64,000 nucleotides of DNA from Aphidius gifuensis (Eukaryota; Arthropoda; Insecta; Hymenoptera; Braconidae), in contig NC_057790.1 in NCBI RefSeq assembly GCF_014905175.1, forward strand, positions 22,842,469-22,906,468, written 5' to 3'. This document shows positions 35,146 through 45,596 of the stretch, piece after piece (position 1 is the first letter of the stretch; each line of letters starts with the position of its first letter). The notes beneath the pieces were generated by a model. The model saw only the letters and a list, made by a program, of their open reading frames with translations, was not told the origin of the DNA and did no database searches. Both the position numbers and the translations under genes were made by a program.

Positions 35146-36966
35146 ATGGATGAGCCAGCAAAAAAGAAACAAAGAATATTAAATGGCAATGATTGTAGTG
35201 ATGATGAGCTTGTTAATGAAATTGAAATATTTCAAAAAAGTTTATTAGGCCAATGTTTATGTGAAATGCCTGAAAGTAGTTTACGTAAACCATTTGTATC
35301 AACATCAAGAGCATCAACAACAGATATTAATAGAACACATGGTATACTTGCTGAATGGAATCCAGATAGAATATTAGAATTTCTAAGTGGTTTACAATTA
35401 TTATTTGATCTTGCTATTAAACAAAATACACGTGGTTTAATGTGTCGTAGAGTTGCTGAAGTATGTGAAGCATTATCACGTAATGAACATGGTATTATTG
35501 ATCAATTAATTGATTTATCAAATACACATAATAAATATATATTATATACAGCAAGTCGTGCATTAGCATCATTTTTTATAATAACAAAAGATAATACTGA
35601 AGAAATATGGCTTGATAAATTAACACAATCATTAGTTAATACAAATTTACCAAGTCAAATGTTATTTACACTTGATGTTGTTAAACGAGTTGTTGAACAT
35701 AAAGATTATGATATACATCCAAGTGAAGATGATACAACATCAACAACAATATTATCATCATCATCAGCAGCATCATCTTCATCATCATCATCACTTGTAC
35801 CAATTAATTGTAATACACTTGTTATATCTGATCCTGAAAGTGTTGATAGTACTGCTATTAAAGCATTGTGTGTTAAAGCACTTGAAAAAAAATGGTCTCT
35901 ATTAGTTGATAAATTTGATACAATACTTGGCTCATATACACCACAATATGAATCAGCAGTTATAACATTTCTTGATTTATGGGAATCAATAATATCAGTT
36001 AAAGCAAATTTATCTGTTATTGATACAAAATTATTTTATTCAAAGTTAGATAATTTGGTACGTTTATTAAATGGTAATGTACCTGGTATAATATGGCGTC
36101 ATTTACTTGGTTTATTTAATGAAGTATTGTGTTATGGTAGTACATTAGCATTACAAGATATATTACCAGATGAACCATGCTCATTAGCACATTTAATTGT
36201 ACGTGCTGTTAAAGATTGTAGATTATTAGATGGTTTACCATATCGTCATGGTTCTGGTAGATTTGGTGGTGGTACTGGTGATGGTGATGGTCCATTATTA
36301 CAAAAAATAGTATTACTTGTACTTAAAAGTGTTGCTGTAACTGTTAAAGAAACACGTAGTGATACAAGTGATTCATCATTAGAATCAGAAGCTGATGATC
36401 TTGATGATGATATGGCAGTTATTGAAAGAAGTATTAGAGAAGTATTACGACAACTTGATCAATGTGTTAAAACGTTAATGCCATTTCATCCAGAAATGCC
36501 ATTATCACAATGGGTTGTACAAATGTTTCATGATCAAGATGATTTTTTAATTGAGGGTATGGTTTGTTGTCTTGATGTTGCTGTTGGTTTATTCTATCGT
36601 AGTACAATACAAAATAATACAATGATACAATATCCACATGATCCAATGTTAAGTCCAAGTTTAACATTTGTACAATTTGTTAGAACAGTATCACATGATC
36701 CAGATGTATTATTGGATTTACTTGTTAGTAATGAAACATGTTTTTTACTATATCTATTGAGATTTTTAAAATATGTTAAAAGAAATTGGGGTGAATTTGT
36801 AACTTGTTGTGGAAGAGAACTTGATGATACCATGACAGTACTTATAAGACTTAGATTAGCAATTGATAGACTTGTTTCAAAAGCATTATTTCCATATAAT
36901 ATTAATCCAATTTTAAGATTATTAAGAGAATGTGAATCCTTTTATGAGGGTGACATAGATAATTGA
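35146..36966 (+). CDS. lin: Protein lines (LINS1 family)
   Basis: Orthologue of Drosophila lines, a segment-polarity and gut/epidermal patterning regulator that shuttles to the nucleus and antagonises Bowl; the vertebrate homologue is LINS1. One uninterrupted coding exon of 606 residues. The start chosen, MDEPAKKKQRIL, has a basic nuclear-localisation-like run at once; longer in-frame sequence upstream lacks an ATG. Diagnostic segments: SNTHNKYILYTASRALASFF (~125), a Ser-rich insert of about 15 residues near 203, an acidic loop near 415, and the C-terminal NWGEFVTCC and RLRLAIDRLVSKALFPYNIN followed by PILRLLRECESFYEGD, which resembles the conserved LINS C-terminal domain. Alpha-helical, repeat-like overall. 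Third codon positions are almost all A/T. Confidence 0.85.
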   Translation: MDEPAKKKQRILNGNDCSDDELVNEIEIFQKSLLGQCLCEMPESSLRKPFVSTSRASTTDINRTHGILAEWNPDRILEFLSGLQLLFDLAIKQNTRGLMCRRVAEVCEALSRNEHGIIDQLIDLSNTHNKYILYTASRALASFFIITKDNTEEIWLDKLTQSLVNTNLPSQMLFTLDVVKRVVEHKDYDIHPSEDDTTSTTILSSSSAASSSSSSSLVPINCNTLVISDPESVDSTAIKALCVKALEKKWSLLVDKFDTILGSYTPQYESAVITFLDLWESIISVKANLSVIDTKLFYSKLDNLVRLLNGNVPGIIWRHLLGLFNEVLCYGSTLALQDILPDEPCSLAHLIVRAVKDCRLLDGLPYRHGSGRFGGGTGDGDGPLLQKIVLLVLKSVAVTVKETRSDTSDSSLESEADDLDDDMAVIERSIREVLRQLDQCVKTLMPFHPEMPLSQWVVQMFHDQDDFLIEGMVCCLDVAVGLFYRSTIQNNTMIQYPHDPMLSPSLTFVQFVRTVSHDPDVLLDLLVSNETCFLLYLLRFLKYVKRNWGEFVTCCGRELDDTMTVLIRLRLAIDRLVSKALFPYNINPILRLLRECESFYEGDIDN

Positions 36967-38113
36967 ATTTATATTTTGAAAAAAAAATTTCCTTTTTTTC
37001 CTGTAACAGTATTACCATTTTCTTATTTTATTTTTTTCTTTGGTATATAAATTATATATTTAAATACAATCATTACTATAAATTCCAAATTTTTTTTTTT
37101 TTTATTTAACAGATTATTTTAAATTATTGTAAATGTTCATCTTCATTATTATTATTATTTTATTTACGTACTGTAATTGTCAATTATTTTTTTTATTAAG
37201 ATTACTATTATTATTTAGAATAAAGCAACTATTTTAAATAGTATTTTTTCTTTCTTTTTTTTACTGCACAAAAAACAAAATTGTATACGAAATAAGATTG
37301 CTCTATTTGCATACATGAAATATGTAATTAACGTACTATATTTAAAAAAAAAAAAAAATTATTTATGCTGTTAAAATTAAAATAAATTTCGTTTTTTTCT
37401 TTTAACAATACTCTGTACAGTGCCACAAAAAAAAGAAATCAATGCATAGTTTTATCAGAAAAATAAATTAATTAAGACTAATTTACAAGAATGAAATTTT
37501 TTTTTATATCAATGGTAATATTTTTAGACCTGCCAATTAATTGTAAATATAATTGTTAAACAAATTTTATATAAAAAAAAAACAAACAAATATGACATTG
37601 TTGAAATTATTTTTTGAACATAAAGAATGTATTTTTCAATTTCTTCTATTTTAAATATGGAAAGAAAAAAATATTTTGATAATTAATATTGCTTTTATAT
37701 CAGGCCTCGTTGATAGTATATATTTTTTTTTGTGTTTTTTTTTCATATATATTACAAATAAAAATGATAATATTGTACTATTTATTAATAAAAACGTAGG
37801 GAGTATATATTTTTTAAAAAAATGAAAATTTTAATGAAAATAAAAAATTATTTGTATATAACATTATTTTAAATTATTATTATATTGTTTTTAAATATAA
37901 ATGAAAATGATTAACTAATATCAAATTACATAATTTACATAAATTATAAATTAATAAATGAAACAATTGTTGAAAAAAAAAAAAAAAAAAAAAAAGAAAA
38001 AAAATGAGACAATCTCAATATATTTCAGTCGAGACCAGATAATATGTTTTTCATTTAAATTAAAAACTGTTATATTTATTTTGAGATATTAATTTGATGG
38101 AATTGAATGTTAT
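36967..38113. other. Convergent 3' UTRs of lines and DRAP1
   Basis: The 1.15 kb between the two stop codons is AT-rich with long T and A runs, including about 20 A at 37976-37995. Many AATAAA/TTTATT signals occur on both strands. Nothing coding was seen. Confidence 0.6.
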
Positions 38114-39212
38114 TTATGTATCATAATCTTCATCAATATCAGCAGTATGTCCAAAGTTTGATGTTGGTTGATTGATATTAACAGCTGTTGTTTCATTTAA
38201 TTCAGTATAAAAATTTGGCTTAACATCTTCAAATGATGATGGCATTGATATTTGAAAATTTGGTACACGTAATGGTGATGGTAATGATGGATCAATTGGT
38301 TCCATTTTTATTGAAGCATTAGCTGCATTCATTTGCATTGTTTTACGTGAAAAATCAAGTGGTACTCTAAAACAAAATTAATCATTAGATAAAATTTTAA
38401 TTGCTACTATTTTTATGTTGTTTTTTAAGAAAAATTATTAACCCAATTTCTTGTTTTATATAAGCTCCAGTAGCAGATGGAGCTGGTGTCATTGGTGGTG
38501 TTGGTACTTCATCATCATTTCCAGAAACATCAGGTATACCTTTCACAAGATCTTTTAAAAAATCAAATCTACTCTCTGACAAAATACACTGTTTCCTATT
38601 GAACAAAAATTTTTACAATTAATTATATTATTTATTCAAATTAATCTTATAATTATTAATTAAAATTAAAATACTAACATGTGAGATGGACTGAGAGTTT
38701 TGGCACCTTTAGAATTTGTTATCATTGATGTTTTTAACAAAAGTGATTCTACAAAAAGTTCCAAAGTTCTAGGTGCACGAGATAGTTAAGGTTTTAATAG
38801 AAAAAAAAATTATTTAAAAAATAAATAAATACAATAATTTATAATAAATTTATAAAAAGGATATAGATCATTATTGGTACAGCTTGTGCAACTTTTCCCA
38901 CTTCCTCATCTGTTTGCATGATCTTCTTGATCCGACCCTGGAAAAAAAAAAAAGTGAGGTTAAACACAGATAATAATATTAACTCATCTAAACATTGACA
39001 AACAATTTATTTTATTACTAGTCATGATTAAAAAAAAACCAAATATCCATTATGATTATTAAAATAATGGATTTAAAATAATTAAATATATAAATTGACA
39101 AAAAATAATAATTAATAACAAACAACAAACAAAATACAGGTGGTAAAAAACAATATTGTTTAAAACTTACTGCTGGAAATCTTGCATTGTATTTTTTCTT
39201 TTTACTTGGCAT
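38114..39212 (-). CDS. DRAP1: DRAP1/NC2-alpha, Dr1-associated corepressor
   Basis: Histone-fold subunit of NC2; with Dr1 (NC2-beta) it binds TBP on DNA and blocks TFIIA/TFIIB entry, repressing TATA and favouring DPE promoters. Exons in transcript order: 39212-39171, 38937-38865, 38772-38679, 38595-38443, 38366-38114, 204 residues (human 205). N-terminus MPSKKKKYNARFPA, then GRIKKIMQTDEEVGKVAQAV, PIMI-SRTLELFVESLLLK and MITNSKGAKTLSPSHMKQCI, ESRFDFLKDLV closely follow human DRAP1. The C-terminal half is a less conserved Pro/Thr/Ser stretch with an acidic end (DIDEDYDT), as in the human protein. The exon 2-3 junction only works with an AT-AC intron (separate entry). A TGCGCATGC-type site lies about 370 bp upstream. 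Confidence 0.94.
38773..38864 (-). other. DRAP1: U12-type AT-AC intron of DRAP1
   Basis: Reading the minus strand, the exon ends ATGATCT (38865) and the intron begins ATATCCTTT (38864-38856), the exact U12 AT-AC 5' splice consensus. CCTTAAC (38791-38785) matches the U12 branch-site consensus, and the intron ends GTGCAC at 38773, about 12-14 nt after the branch adenosine. Splicing here restores I-SRTLELF, identical in frame to the conserved histone fold. No GT donor nearby gives this frame. Length 92 nt. Confidence 0.85.
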
Positions 39213-39580
39213 TATTTAAATATAGCTCCAATGTTATGAATCATACACAAAAAAATAAAATCAACTAAATCAACAGCTGATCAATAACATAATAATAGGT
39301 ACAACACGCTTTAAAAAAAAAAAAATACACAAAGGATTATCTAACAAATGATGTGTTTGTTTTTTTTTTTTTCAAAATTTTTTTTTTTTTACGTATTAAA
39401 TTAAGATTTATTTGGTTTGTATAATCGAAAAAAAAAAAAAATAGGTTCAATATGGATATTATAATTATGAAAATTACAGCTACTTTATAAAAATTTTTTT
39501 CTGAGATTTTACTATCACTATGTACGTGTGTGTACGCAAATATGTTTGTTATGGCCTTCGACTATCAACTTGACTGCGTT

Positions 39581-39589
39581 GCATGCGCA
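39581..39589 (-). promoter_or_regulatory. NRF1/Ewg-like site near the DRAP1 promoter
   Basis: GCATGCGCA on plus is TGCGCATGC on minus, the same nonamer found at 34679-34687 in the lines promoter region. It sits in a short GC-richer patch (about 39550-39600) some 370 bp upstream of the DRAP1 start. Family knowledge: NRF1/Ewg binds YGCGCAYGCGCR at housekeeping promoters. Only part of that palindrome is present. Confidence 0.45.
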
Positions 39590-40584
39590 CTACTCGTCGT
39601 ACAAATTACAATTTCTTTCTTTTCCTCTCTCTTTTTTTTTCTCTCTATCTTTTTCATACACTATCATGAGATACTTCAATACTAGATAATTCAATAATTA
39701 ACATATGAAATATAATAATTTTAATATTCATGTGCTTCTTTTCTTCGAGTGATTAAAATAGTTCTATATGATCTATCAATTTAGGTTATCTCTTATGATT
39801 ATTTTTTTTTTTTAAACAACAGACTTCTAAGCAATGTGGGATTCACTTGTATATAATTTATTATAACTGATATAATTAATCCAGAAAATAAATTTGAATC
39901 GATGTGATAACTTCTTAGTCAACTTGACTTGCTTGATTCACAGCTGGATCATCTATAAAAACAAAAACGAAAAGATCATTAGTATGTACTGTCTTTTTTC
40001 TTGCACTAAATTTTGGAAAACAATAAATTTACTGCCTCATTAAAAAATAAAAACTGATGAGTTGGTACATCATATGTGCTTTTGTTTTTTCTGTTGTTAT
40101 TAACAACGTTTTGAAACTTACTCTTTTTATATATGTTGTTTGATAAGTCATTAAAATATTAGCTTTTTTTTGGTTAATTATCAAGTTGCTTTTTACTACA
40201 GCTCAAAATATTTGTAAAAAATTAAATATCAATTGATGAATTATTTATACTATATTATTTTTTGCTTATTATTAATTATTCAAGAGGATATTAAAATATA
40301 ATCAACAATAGTTTAGCTTTAATAAACTCACTTATTTTTTTTGGAGTCATTTATTTTGCCATCAATTCAATATATAAACTGCTACAATATATCCTAAAAA
40401 TAAAAGATTATTAGTTGAATTTATTTTTTTTTTAATTATTATGTTTATTTTATTATTTAAAAATTGATTAACAATTGCCTAAATATTCCACTTATTGTCT
40501 TGTTTTTTTTTTTTTTTTACTTATTTGATAATAATAACAGTAAAAAAAAAACAAAAATATAAATTGCAACCCGAAAACAAGACT

Positions 40585-41570
40585 TGGCATCAGAGAGACA
40601 TGATTGGCTGATACAGTTTCAAGATGGCCGTGATCATTTTTTTTGGCTGTTTTCGGGAACCCCCGAGGGCCCGGAGCCTGTTGCGCGTTTGCGGGGGGTC
40701 AGTCAGTGTTATGAATTTGTAGTGTAAAGATGTATCCTATGTGTTGTTCTGTGTGCTCCTGTATCTTGCTAAGCTGCCCTTTTGGTGTTCCTGTCTATCC
40801 TGTTTTTGCTGTTTTTCTGGTATTGTTTAATTCTTATACTTCTTTTTTATTTTTTTTATTAATTATAAAATAAATTTTCAACGTATTCTGATCGGTTATT
40901 TAATATTATATTATAATAAATTGGAGTAATTCTGAATTTTTTTTTTTTGGCAAAAACTGCGTCGCAAAAAGCCAATGCACAAAATGTCCACCGCGTCGAT
41001 GAATAGTTGAAAATTTATTTTTTATTCTTGCATTATTTTCCGTCTAAACACCACCCGTCTTTTATTTTTTTGTGTATTTAATTGTTATCTTTATTTTCGT
41101 CTAGTTTTTAAATTAATAATTGATGTACATATATTTATGAAAATAAATGATTTTTTTTCGGCAATGGCGTCGTAATTATTCGTCGTAATTTAGCCGGCTT
41201 TGTCGTAAGAATTTGTAAATCTTCGGACAAACATTTAATAATTAATATATTATTTTTAATTGCATTTTTTTGAATGAATAGTTAATTATTAATATTCGGT
41301 GATGATATTTATTGTTTTATTAGGATCGGAATGTTTAGGCGAATATATTACATTTTTTTTTTTTTTAATTTTTTTATTCTCGTTCCTTTTTTTTTTTTTT
41401 TGTTTTTTTCGTAAAATTAACGGGCGGGAGGAAAAACAAAATGGCCGAACAAATTTTGTTTAATATTATTTCCGCTAGATGGCTGGATAGGTTCGATCCG
41501 CCATCTTCGATAAATAAGCGCGCGAACCTAGCGACAGATTCAAACTTGATTTTACTCATCTGCAGATAAC
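40585..41570. promoter_or_regulatory. GC-richer promoter-like island with CCAAT and YY1/Pho-like motifs
   Basis: Composition shifts sharply around 40590-40700 (runs such as AACCCCCGAGGGCCCGG) and again at 41420-41570. It holds GATTGGCTGA (inverted CCAAT, about 40602-40611), CAAGATGGCCGT at about 40620, ATGGCCGAAC at 41441 and CCGCCATCTTCG at about 41498; GCCAT cores suit YY1/Pleiohomeotic. A 42-codon plus-strand ORF at 41441-41566 (MAEQILFNIISARWLDR...) lies inside. It may drive an upstream 5' exon of DRAP1 or an unannotated transcript; the direction is undecided. Confidence 0.4.
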
Positions 41571-43552
41571 TCAAATTATTTTTGTTCCAATTATTAAAAT
41601 TAAATATAGTAAATCAGTTGCCTTTATTTTCTGTTGATCAAGAAGAATTATCAATTCAAATATATTTGATAATTACAATTTTATTATTTATTTAAAAAAT
41701 AATTTACCTGTGATGAACTAACACCTTGTTTACGTTTGTCCACAGCTGTTGTATCATAAGTAATTTATCAATTGAATTGAGCTCTTTAACAGCAAGATGA
41801 CTTTTTCAAAATGATATTTTTTTTTCTTAATTATTTTATATATTTAACGGCAATTAATTTCAAATAAAAACTAGTCAAAACCCATTACAGTCGTCGTCTA
41901 TTTGTAAAACAGATGATGACTATAAAAAAATTAAATACTTCAAAAGTATTTTCATTGAAACATTAATTTTTAATATTAAAAAAAAAAAACAAAAATGGAA
42001 TATAAAATGACACCAATGTATGTATACGTTGAATTTTGAGGCATAATTACTATTGATCGTTATTATTTATTATTTTGATGGATTATGACACTCCGTAACA
42101 AAGAGATGAATGTGTGCACGCAAAAAAAAAAAAACAATAATAAAAAAATAATAACTAAATATGTATACATATATGATATAGTATATGCAGTACAATTACG
42201 GCCCGCAAAAGGGAGAGATAGCCCATGTCACAAGGATTATCGCTAATTGTAGTTTACGCTTTCTGTAGTATATATATATACATAAACCATGAGTATATGT
42301 TCACCAAGTTCCACAATACAAAGCTGAAAAGCTAACACGCAATGACGCACACACGCGACAACTATAATATGACGGGGCATGGACTTGCCTTGACTGTCAT
42401 GTTGAGGTATACGTCAGTCTCGACAAAATAACCGAGCTCGTCGGCACTCCTATCATCCCTAATTATACCAGACCATCTCACACATATAGATATGTATATT
42501 ATATTTTATATATATGTGCAATAATAAAAGCTATACTCAAACAGAGTAACTGACAAAGTTCCACAGTGTCGATCGATCAATGTTAATTTTCAAACTTGTT
42601 CAACCAGTTTTACGTCAATATTGTCTTTTTCATATTGCTCTTCGAATTTGGCATGCATGCTTTTCATTTTACTTATATACTCAACTGTATATTTATACAC
42701 ATACACACCCTCTATCTATCTCTGTTATATACTCACCCACTTCAATTTAATCCCAGAGGGAAAACTTTGAACCCAAGAGATTCTCTTCAAGAGACTTACA
42801 CACACAACTCACTTACGATAGAAAAATAAAATAGAAAAAACATAATTAAATGAAATCAACATGAAAATATATCGTCAAATTTGGGAGGTGGGGATATTGT
42901 TTTAAATAAATTATCACAAAAATCAATTATTACATTTTCTATAATATATTTTACATTATAAACCAACCATACATTATATAATAATATTCTTATTTCTAAA
43001 TGTTGTTTAATCCTGTATATCTCGTTACATACTTCCTCCATATTTATATTTTTTTTTTATATATTATTTTTTATTTATAATATCCATCATTATTTATAAT
43101 TTTTTTTTTTTTTTTGTTATTTTGTTCTTTTTTTTATTTTATATATATGTATAGTATGATACAGGTCTTTTTTATTTTGTTAGTTTGTTCACGCACCTTG
43201 CCTGCATTAATTTAATTAATTTAATTAATTTTTATTTATTTATTTTTGTCTATTGAACTGCAGGTATGAGCCTGTGTACATTTTATTAACTTATACATGT
43301 ATGAATATATTATATAACATATAATAATGTTCAATACATCATTTATTATAAATTATATAATATTTATTTATTTTATGAGCTTGGCATGACTGATGGGATT
43401 ATGCCTTGATGTATTGCAATGTCGCGATATTATTATTAAATTATATTAATGCAATTATATTGATCTATCTTTCGCACTCTGCTTCATTTTATTAAATTTT
43501 ATTTCTTTTGATCTTCCAGTGGTTTTATTTCTATGATTTTTTTTTTAACAGT

Positions 43553-43871
43553 GGGTTTCATGAATCCCCGTGAATTTATTGGTTAGTCGTTAATATAATA
43601 ATTTATTATTATTGTAATTATTATTTTATTGTTACTTTGTTTTTTTCTTTTTTAAATATATTCATGTAATTTTTTTTTTTTTTTTTGTTTAACGGTTTTT
43701 TTTTTAATTTAAACTTTCGAGAGCTTACGAAATTTTTTTTTCAAACTGATTGAGAATTTATTTTACTGGTAAAGGCACCCAACTCTTTTTTTTTTTTTTT
43801 TTTTTTGTTTTTTTTTTTGGCGTTTAGGTCATCAGTGATATGCCGTACGACGACGGGGTTCTTGAAACCCC
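43553..43871. repeat. Two similar near-palindromes about 300 bp apart
   Basis: GGGTTTCATGAATCCC (43553-43568) and GGGGTTCTTGAAACCCC (43855-43871) are each near-perfect inverted repeats and resemble each other. Both stand out in T-rich DNA. They could be paired binding sites of a dimeric factor or small hairpins. Confidence 0.4.
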
Positions 43872-45530
43872 TGTGCGCGTGCTGTTTTTATAATTTTTTA
43901 TAACGCAAGATAAAAAAAAACCGAGATCAATGAAAAATATTGGTAAATTGAAAATAAAAAATTGAAAAATAAAATTATTATCAATAGCTTTTTTTTTTAT
44001 CTAAAAATTCGGACGTGATAATACTTGGAATTAATTTTTTGCATTAAATTCAATTTAATTTTTCTATATTAACTAACTACAAGGGGTTTGGGTAAAACTT
44101 TGGCAAATAAGCCGAGTACATTTGTCATTGTAACATCTTAACAAGCTAATTCTGGCTTGATCATACAAGATCATATTATAATATCTAATTACCACAGTTA
44201 TCATCGTCACAATTTAATAATTTATTCATCAATTTATTTGTGACGATTGCAATCATTTTTTTATTTAATTATATTAACATAAAATTCATCATTAATTTTT
44301 CAATATTTATTAGTATATTTATCACTCAATAAAAATATTTAAATTAATGAAAAAATACAAAAAATTTACAAAATAAATAATAATACAAATGAAAAGATTT
44401 AAAAAATAAAAACATTTTAATTTGTAAAACTATTGTACCAAAACTATAAATATTATTGATGCATTATTTATTTTTTTCGTTTCAATATAATGATTGTCGC
44501 TTATCAGACAATCAATTTGCTTTTTTTTTTGTTCTTTCAAATATATTTCATAATTGATACAACGAAACATTACTTCTGAATTATTGAGCTGTGTGTTTAT
44601 ATATTATTTGTATTGCCAAATATGCAAAGTACAATATGAGAAATAATTTTATTAATGTTTTTTTGCATCCTTTATTAATTTTTTCGTTATTCAACGTTAC
44701 ACTTAATATTAAAAAACAAATCAACATGTATAAATATTATATACATATTGATTGTTTATTTTAATTTATTATTCAATTTCTCATTCGTACAATGCATGGA
44801 TTATTTTTTTTTTTTTATCTGTCAATACAAATACGCTCAATTCAGCTTATTTATATAATTTTTATTTTTCAATATATGCGTTTATTTATATAACAGGTCT
44901 AATTTTTTTATTTTATTCTATTTTTATTCTTATGGAATCTAATTTTTTTATTTTTTTTTCCAAATTTTCACATATTATTTAAATTTTGTTTCAACCTAAT
45001 TTCTTTTTTGATCAATCAATTCTTTTTTATTTCATCATTATTATTATTATTAATATTAATATTAATTCTATTATTATTACTATTTTTTTTATTTTTAATT
45101 TTTTCGTTTAGTTTTTGTCATTTTATTATCATTTTCGAATTCACTTGCTACTATATACTTATTCATTAATATTTAATTTTCCGCGGTGCTCGAGTGTTGG
45201 TTTATTTTTTCTTTTTAATTGTATTTGTTTATTATTATTATTATTAATAATATTATTATTATTATTAGTGTATAGGGGTGCATTGTGTACATTATTTTGG
45301 CCTAGCTGTATCTCTTTCCAAAATGTATGTTGTGCTGCAACTATGTGATTTAGTACATGTTGTTATCTTATACATCATATAATCTATATGTATTATTTTC
45401 TATATATATATATGAACTGAGCACACTAAAACGGTGAGAGCTCGACTGTCACCCGCACATGGATATTGTAGAATTGTTATCCGGTTATACCGTATATAAA
45501 TACAATTATAATATTTCACATAAAGATTAA

Positions 45531-45596
45531 CCTTCTTCTTCTTCTTCTTCTTCTTCTTCGTCCTCGTCCTCGTCTTCGTTTTCGTCTTCTTCTTCA
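45531..45596. repeat. Imperfect CTT/GAA microsatellite
   Basis: A tract of CTT repeats degenerating into TCCTCG/TCTTCG units, about 66 bp. On the minus strand it would encode an acidic Glu/Asp run, but there is no splice context and stops flank it closely, so I treat it as a microsatellite. Confidence 0.7.

Noticed and set aside
38769..38870. Conventional GT-AG splicing for DRAP1 exon 2-3 (AG at 38770-38769)
   Set aside because: No GT donor at a frame-compatible place, and the conserved SRTLELF segment would be broken; the AT-AC junction fits all signals.
39915..39952. Exon-like minus-strand segment DDPAVNQASQVD with stop, after TTTTTATAG
   Set aside because: It looks like a terminal exon, but its frame needs a phase-1 donor, while the last TIA-1 exon ends in phase 0 (which would give MIQL-stop). 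No upstream partner exon was found; kept only as a note.
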